Below, piece after piece: positions 54,649-64,000 of a stretch of 64,000 nucleotides of DNA. Under the pieces are notes generated by a model. That model ran no database searches, was not told where the DNA came from, and worked only from the letters and a program-made list of their open reading frames with translations. Source of the DNA: Branchiostoma lanceolatum (lineage: Eukaryota > Chordata > Leptocardii > Amphioxiformes > Branchiostomatidae). Position 1 is the stretch's first letter; the number at the start of each line of letters is the position of its first letter. Made by a program: the position numbers and the translations under genes. The stretch covers positions 7,032,001 to 7,096,000 of the forward strand of contig NC_089735.1 of the NCBI RefSeq assembly GCF_035083965.1, written 5' to 3'.

Positions 54649-57600
54649 TCAGAAAGGTGTCTGTGGACGTTTGGCCAGCCATTCCTTTATGCCCGGGTAC
54701 GTTTTGATGCGTTCCACGAGCGCGGCCAACTTTGGATACGGACTGAGAACGTTCGGCTTCTCCGCGATGATGTCGTCTGACAAGCACAGGAAAAAGGCCT
54801 CCGCGTGGGTGAGCTGGGGAAGGAAATAGTTGGGTTTTGTTTTTAAATCTTAGTTTAGGATGAAATGTTTACCTATCCAGGTGCATAACACTTAGACTTT
54901 ATATCCAACAGAAAACTGAAAATCTATGGTCGTACTGTCGTCGTCAGCATGACTGACCCGCTACTCCGGACACGTGACACAGTGCACAGTGTACCAGGCG
55001 GACAGGAAACTCGGCGGCTATAATAGGTTTGGATTCCAGGCTAGGGAGCTATAATAGGTTCGAATTCCATGCAGGCTGCATTTGACCCACATCCAAAGTC
55101 ACGTTGCCATAAGGTCCCATGACTGCAGTAGTGGGCCAGTCATCCCGAAAAAGGCTGTAGCTGTGACTTAAAGCTTGGTCGGTCTGTCATATTCCCTCTC
55201 ACAAATAAAAGCTATATTGTTACACAAATTTTTGAATAAAAATGAAGACGTACCATCTCAACTACATGTAGTCTCTTACCCAACTACAGGATATAATAGA
55301 TGCCATACTTTGTACCTTGTACGATTGTTGTGCAATGAAGTTATTGATTATGATATGGCAAAGTCAGAAAAGTTGCATAGAGGTTGTTGTGTCTCACCCC
55401 ATCGCCGACAAAGAAGCCGCCACCGCCGTTATTCGCCACGAGGAGCTTCTCAAAGTAACCGAGGAACTCCGGGAGCGTGGTGTCAAAGAACGTCTTCTTC
55501 TTCTCTGCCTAAAGTCAAAGAGAGTTGCTAAAACTGATGAAGGAGGCGACAAAACATGCAGAACAAAGATTTTAAACAGTCTGCTGTTGTAAAGTCATAC
55601 AATCCTCGATAAGGCTGCACTTTTCAGCGGCAGGTGTGCCGATATATAGTCGTGGTGAATCTTTATGTAAGAAAAAGCAGAAACCGGTCAGAACGCTTTT
55701 AGTATGTTTGAACCTCAGGTAAGACAAATGAAAAAATCATTACAGAAAAATATCCGTGACTGGTAGCCTACAAAGGCCTAAACCTCCATGCAATTAGCGA
55801 AAACGCTTCAGTGGAAATGATAAAGAAAGTAAAGTGGGACTACGCCAATTTTTCCTTGCGGCCACACTGACTTATGAGCAGGCTTTCGGAATCAAAAACT
55901 AATGTACAGTGATTAAAATGGATCAAAAAGAGATTTACAGTGATATAATGATGACTTTTGGTACGTTGCAACATAATACATATTGCGCCGTTTTGGACAT
56001 TTTTGCACCGTTTTGCGAATTTCAATTTTTTTAACATTTAAAAACAATCCGGTGTACGAATGCCTGGCACAATTTGGCGCATTTCAGTGAGATACCAGCT
56101 TGGGATTGAAACATGCAAACTTTGTCAGTCTAGTACTGACTGACCTTTCGTGCCTCGTCCTCCTCATACCAGACATAGTCCGCCATTTTGTTCAGCATGT
56201 CCACAAACCCGTCCGCCATCATGTCGGCCCATGCCTGCTCAATGTTCGTCTTTCCTGCACGTCCTAATATCAAATACAGGGGAGACTTAGTGAACGCCCT
56301 CTAGACTACGAAATTGTATTGCAGTTCCCACGAAAATGGCAATAACCCTTCGTGACGATCGCATTAATCTTAGAGTATGATGCTGATCTCACGATCTCGG
56401 TTCAATGGACATGTTCAAAAGTTGACTTTCACGTCCTAGTAGTGACCACACCTTTTTAGCGAGAGAAAAGACATTGACTTTAAGTGTAAAACAGTATACT
56501 AGTACATCAAACAGCAGAGACAGAGTAACGTTGTTAAATATGTATACATCTTTACAGTGCAGGTCGGGCTGTTCTTAAAGGAAAGCTACACAAAAAATTG
56601 AAAATCCTTCTATGCTATGCTTAATATATTCCAAAGTCAAATTCTTACTTCAAGTTGTTTCACATAAGTCCGTCATAGTTTTGGGATTTTCCACAGTTTG
56701 CAACTTATGCCGTGCTGACGCCTTCTCACCTAATAATTGAATTATATGACGTCAGTGTTTCCAATGTTCCACCTGATGATTGTATTATATGACGTCAGTG
56801 TTTTAAAATTCAATCATCAGGTGAAAAAATTGGAAACACTGACGTCATGTAATTCAATTATCAGGTGAGAAGGCGTCAGCACGGCATAAGTTGCAAACTG
56901 TGGAAAATCCCAGAACTATGACGGACTTATGTGAAACAACTTGAAGTAAGAATTTGACTTTGGAATATATAAAGCATAGCATAGAAGGATTTTCAATTTT
57001 TTGTGTAGCTTTCCTTTAAAGCTACACACTGAACACTACTTTGAATGGCCTTCTTATTCCGGTTGTCATTCTTCATTCTACCTACCTGACTCCTTGGCGA
57101 CAAACCTCGCGATGGCAACGCTCTGGCAGATCATGGTACCGTCCACTTCCAGCACAGGCGCCTGACCCATCGGCATCTCTGGAAAAAGTTTTTTTTTTTT
57201 AAGGAGAAGAAAAACATAATGTATTCCTGACTTTGATAAAACAAATCATTCGTAAACAAAAAAGTCAGAGCAGAAAATCAATTAGGGGCTCGAGCGAACA
57301 CTGACTGTGCTTGCACTCAGACCGTGAACGTCCGTTCAATCTGTAACACCGGTAAAAGGAAATATAACGGTATTCCCATAAGCCCCTTGAGGCCGTAGGG
57401 GCAGTTGCTTCTTATCCACTGTGTCTAGGGCAACGTACTGGAAGGCGGAGCCCAACCATCTGCCCTCATCGCCTTTTATCTCCTCAACCGACGTCAGGTT
57501 CACATTTAACACATGAATGGAGTGAGGAAAGTTGTGTAAAGTTCCTTTTCCAGGGACAAAACGTCCAGCCAGAAATACCAGCAATCGAATATCGTTGACT

Positions 57601-58811
57601 CTTGATGGGGATAAGGTTCTTAATAAGCTAGTGGTCACCTCACTGGGCTGCGCCAACTTGCGCAAGACAGTCGCAAAGGTGCGCTATTTTTGAAATTGTG
57701 ATTTTTTTTTTAATGTTAAAAAAAATCAGGATTCACTACATGGCTAGGCTCCAAGCGGCCCAAAACGTCGCAATCATTGCAAATCTCTTTTTTTTTATGA
57801 ACTCCTAATAATTAAACACCGGTTCTCAAATCCAGTGACAGCACTCAAGTTATCTTGTATCTGATTGGAGCCGAAACTGAAAACGTGACATTCCGTGCGG
57901 GACAATTCTTTATGTAGACGTCACGTATTTTACCTGTGAAAGGAAAAATTGTCGCAATAATTTCCTAGCGCAATTGTCGCAGTCCAGCGTGATGCCAACA
58001 GCCTTGCCTTGTGTAGTCAGCTAACCTAACGGACGTTGACCTGCGTGCCATCCTGGTCAGATTACATTTGCAACAACCGCGACAGTCGGATCGGACGTCA
58101 ATATTGGCTGGCGCAGCATATGCTTATGTCTAGATCTATGTGGCAACCACGATCACAGCGACTGGAGCATGTTGTCTCTATACTCGGCTTTTCACAGCAC
58201 TGAGACACCCGTTAGAATTCAACGAGAGGCCGATGCTAGCTATATCACCACTTCAAAGGTTCCAAGAATTGTGTATTCAAGAAACACATCATTATCCATG
58301 GCAATCTCCCTAAACCGTTTTGACATTGCCTCCTTTATCTGATAACGTATGTACTACTGCTGCAGCATCTGGTGAATACTGTGTGTAACCAGCAGCAGCC
58401 GTCGGATCAGTGGCAAAAATAGGAACTACGGATCCGGAATCATCCTCAGTGGTCATTCTATTAAAACGTCACCTAACTGCCTAAGGACAACTACATCAAG
58501 CCATTTAACAATCAGCCCAAAATGATGTACACACATCGATTGTATTACGTAACAAATGAGTATGTATGACAAGCTATTGGGAACTGAATAGACCATGACA
58601 GTTGTGGGTTAGCTATATCGACTAACTATACTTACTACGCTATATCATGTAGGGATATAGAAAGCAGTGATGACCTACTTGGCTTGTATTCCGGCCATTG
58701 CTCATACTCTAAGCGGATGTCCTCGTAAGGCAGACCGGCGGCTGCCAGCATCAGCCTGGCGGGCTCCGCTCTTCCTCGGCCGTGGAAGTAGTAAAGCTTG
58801 TAGCTCGGCAT
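54649..58811 (-). CDS. Sigma-class glutathione S-transferase, copy 2 (complete, 206 aa)
   Basis: Second sigma-type GST, same role class as the copy at 40382-45944. Exons (minus): 58811-58679, 57178-57086, 56263-56145, 55508-55398, 54813-54649 (stop TGA); 621 nt. Seen: MPSYKLYYFHGRGRAEPARL with the catalytic-type Tyr; EDIRLEYEQWPEYKP; MGQAPVLEVDG and CQSVAIARF forming the glutathione site; FVDMLNKMADYVW; FFVGDGLTHAEAFFLCLSD; and terminal EWLAKRPQTPF. Intron positions 2-5 match copy 1, and the 93-nt and 165-nt exons are the same size. The N-terminus is in one exon here, whereas copy 1 has an extra intron after MAPKF. Copy 2 has Thr-His-Ala where copy 1 keeps the common Thr-Trp-Ala-Asp of the C-domain. 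Duplicates are old, judging by eye at under 50% identity. Confidence 0.93.
56579..57015. mobile_element. 437-bp near-perfect palindromic MITE flanked by TTAA
   Basis: TTAA at 56575-56578 and 57016-57019 directly flanks ends AGGAAAGCTACACAAAAAAT and its inverse. Arms of about 200 bp are almost identical (CATAAGTCCGTCATAG; TTGCAACTTATGCCGTGCTG; GACGCCTTCTCACCT). The centre has diverged TGACGTCA-containing copies. TTAA target sites are typical of piggyBac and Kolobok elements. No coding capacity. Intron 2 of GST copy 2. Confidence 0.9.
57340..57665 (-). mobile_element. tRNA-derived SINE-like repeat, copy 1
   Basis: Matches 63385-63650 in the same orientation: CCGTAGGGGCAGT, TATCCACTGTGTCTAGG, GTGGAGCCCA-type block, AAAGTTCCTTT, ACGTC.AGCCAG and a terminal block that inverted reads GATATTCGATTGCTGG, a B-box-like motif. 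Intron 1 of GST copy 2. The 109-codon minus frame is not a gene. Confidence 0.65.
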
Positions 58812-59472
58812 CCTTGCAATAGATTCGTAACCGTCGATGTTGCTATAGAATCATCTATTGGACCGAGAGTCTACGTGCAGACTAGAGTGATGTGGCAAAG
58901 GGAATAGATCTGGGCGGAACCATCTACGTTTGGGACGGGTTTTAGGGGTAAAAATACGTGACTGTACTGAATGCTATAACGGAGACTGATCCTTGCTTTG
59001 CCCATAGATAAATGACTGTATATTTCGCACAATATGTATCGAATAGTACATTCAAAACGTTCTGTTCAATATGTCACAGTAATTGGTTGTCATCCCCCAA
59101 TGGGTGTGAATTGGTAGATTCTCGATGAACTTTCGTTGACCGGTCAGGCTGCGAACTAGGGCTGAATGTTGAGTATGAGAATTACGGGGACCGTTTGCTG
59201 CTGGAAATGGACAGCGAGACGAGGAAGGAGGCGGAAAGCACTGAACCTTTCCATTTACAAATATGAAGATGACATTGCTTTAAACCTTTTATTCCATCGA
59301 TCCTTGGCTGTCCAAAGGCTGTGTTACTATTTGTTATATACCTTTATTTGTTTTTGTCATTTCCAGAAGTGATACTAATAGTTACCTACTTCAGTACAGT
59401 CATGAATAATAACTTGCTGGATTGCATCCCCTCTGTGTCCTGTACTTTTTCTTATTGATCAATAGAAAAAAG

Positions 59473-59598
59473 TAGCCTGGAGTCCAGCCTTCTTATCTTT
59501 AGTCCGCTACCCACTCCGCTCCTCGCCAAGAAAGACGGGGATCGGAGCTTGGGTAGCGGACTAAAAGATAAAGAAGGCTGGACTCCGGATCCAGGCTA
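59473..59598. mobile_element. 126-bp hairpin element (TAGCCTGG family)
   Basis: Left arm 59473-59513 (TAGCCTGGAGTCCAGCCTTC... AGTCCGCTACCCA) and right arm 59550-59598 (TGGGTAGCGGACT... GGATCCAGGCTA) are inverted copies with small gaps. The termini match 26185-26435. Confidence 0.85.
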
Positions 59599-59653
59599 GA
59601 AAAAAAAACCTTAGAGAGAAATCGGGTTCCGTGTGATAGGATTACAGGTTTGC

Positions 59654-59757
<104 letters not shown>

Positions 59758-60884
59758 GTTGTTATTTTTTTATTGCAGGAAAAATCCCTGGGGATTTTGA
59801 AACTAGCCCAATACCAAATGTATAACGATCGGTCCAGGCATTTTCAGGTCACGGATGCTGTGACGCTACATGAATACAGCTGCGCGTCTGTGATGTACCG
59901 TTAACATCCAAGCAGATATGTGGTTTCGAGTTGACTTCGTCTATCTGTTTGTTGTGTTCTCCACTAAAAATGGTCAATTCCACAGTCGTGGAAGTTAAAA
60001 AAAAAAGGAATGCACAGTCTTTGGAAGTACAGAATACACAATGTATTGAATGAAGCTAGTGACACACAACTCTAGTGGAAAATCCCTTTTTGATAGGTAC
60101 TGCCAATAGCCTTCGCCATAAGAATGATATCCTGTAACGTGTTATATACACTTAACGCAAAAAGTAATTTTGATCAATCATATCGCCGTTATCATTTCAA
60201 TTGAATTGCATTGTGCATGACTACAAAGCTTATTTCGGTTTACCTTTACAATTATACTATATTTGTCATGATTGTATGTTGATGTCGAACACCAGAGCTG
60301 ACTATGCGAGTGTGTCACAAAGCAAAACTGTCAAATTTCGGTCATTTTTGGGGGTAACCCGAAATCAGTCACGGTGCCAATTGCACAAAAATGTAGCAAA
60401 GGAGGCATCATTTTAAAGCAAATATTCACACGCTTTTCAACGATATGAAACATAATGCTAATATTCAAAAACAACGGACAGATAACCATTGAAATTTCGG
60501 CACTTTTTTCGCGACCTACTCACATCAACTTATAGCCCTAGCCTGCAACCCATGAATGTACGATCATTACATACGGAATGATATTCCAAAGGGCAATCAA
60601 TAAACATCACGATGCACTTGATAAAGCGCTTACGGAGATAGGATCAACTTTTTGTACTCAGTTACCACTTTATTACACGTCATTTGGACTGAAATAGCGT
60701 GGCCTCAACAGTGGATCAAAAGCGTCTTCTAGCAGCTGCAAGAATTATTGCAGTATCAGTCGCATCATGCAGCTGCAAAAATAATATTGATCGCTAGATG
60801 TCCTCAGTGATACATGACCTATGACCGCCAAAGGTTGTGAAAACGTGTGTCCACCATCGTGTCCAGGACAAACGGCCCACAAAA

Positions 60885-63931
<3,047 letters not shown>

Positions 63932-64000
63932 GTAAGTCTTGTCTTCCCTGTGCTTTCATTTCAACTTTTTTTTTATCTTTTACATGTCACACCGCATTGA

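Noticed and set aside
57336..57665. 109-codon minus-strand frame
   Set aside because: It coincides with the SINE-like repeat that has another copy at 63385-63650.

Overview
This is a eukaryotic, animal nuclear window. Every recognisable gene is split by GT-AG introns, and the DNA between exons is packed with microsatellites, SINE-like units and fold-back elements. The gene set (AKDF-branch ionotropic glutamate receptor, CD20-like tetraspan, LAMTOR3, sigma-class GSTs, kelch-like protein, MRPL9, a Rieske-dioxygenase-like exon), the intron density and the repeat load fit an invertebrate deuterostome. A lancelet (Branchiostoma) is my best guess. That is inference; nothing in the window proves the species.

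Layout, left to right. 1-21,264 (minus): the 5' two thirds of an ionotropic glutamate receptor gene in 13 visible exons, from signal peptide through amino-terminal domain, S1 and M1 to the start of the pore loop; the rest lies off the left edge. 21,265-27,546: no recognisable gene. 27,547-32,220 (plus): a complete 6-exon CD20/MS4A-like four-TM protein of 199 aa. 32,886-39,038 (minus): complete LAMTOR3 of 124 aa in 6 exons; its 3.8-kb first intron holds a LINE into which two fold-back transposons have inserted. 39,648-39,860 (plus): a stranded terminal exon of a Rieske-type dioxygenase-like protein. 40,382-45,944 (minus): complete sigma-class GST of 204 aa whose start codon sits in a 17-nt exon. 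48,133-53,365 (plus): complete BTB-BACK-kelch protein of 606 aa in 7 exons. 54,649-58,811 (minus): a second complete sigma-class GST of 206 aa. 60,885-63,931 (plus): MRPL9, running off the right edge.

The genes do not form a pathway. They are unrelated metazoan genes with short spacers and several convergent 3' ends. The two GSTs are the only paralogous pair, with the same orientation and exon plan, but a kelch gene lies between them.

Exon limits were set by hand. Each joined reading frame stays open with matching intron phases, and wherever a family was recognised the join was checked against its conserved order. No database search was run, so names rest on remembered family motifs. The most unusual structure is the nested insertion at 35.4-38.6 kb: a LINE with a 13-bp target duplication carries two fold-back elements, and a second copy of the LINE target segment preserves the empty site of one of them.
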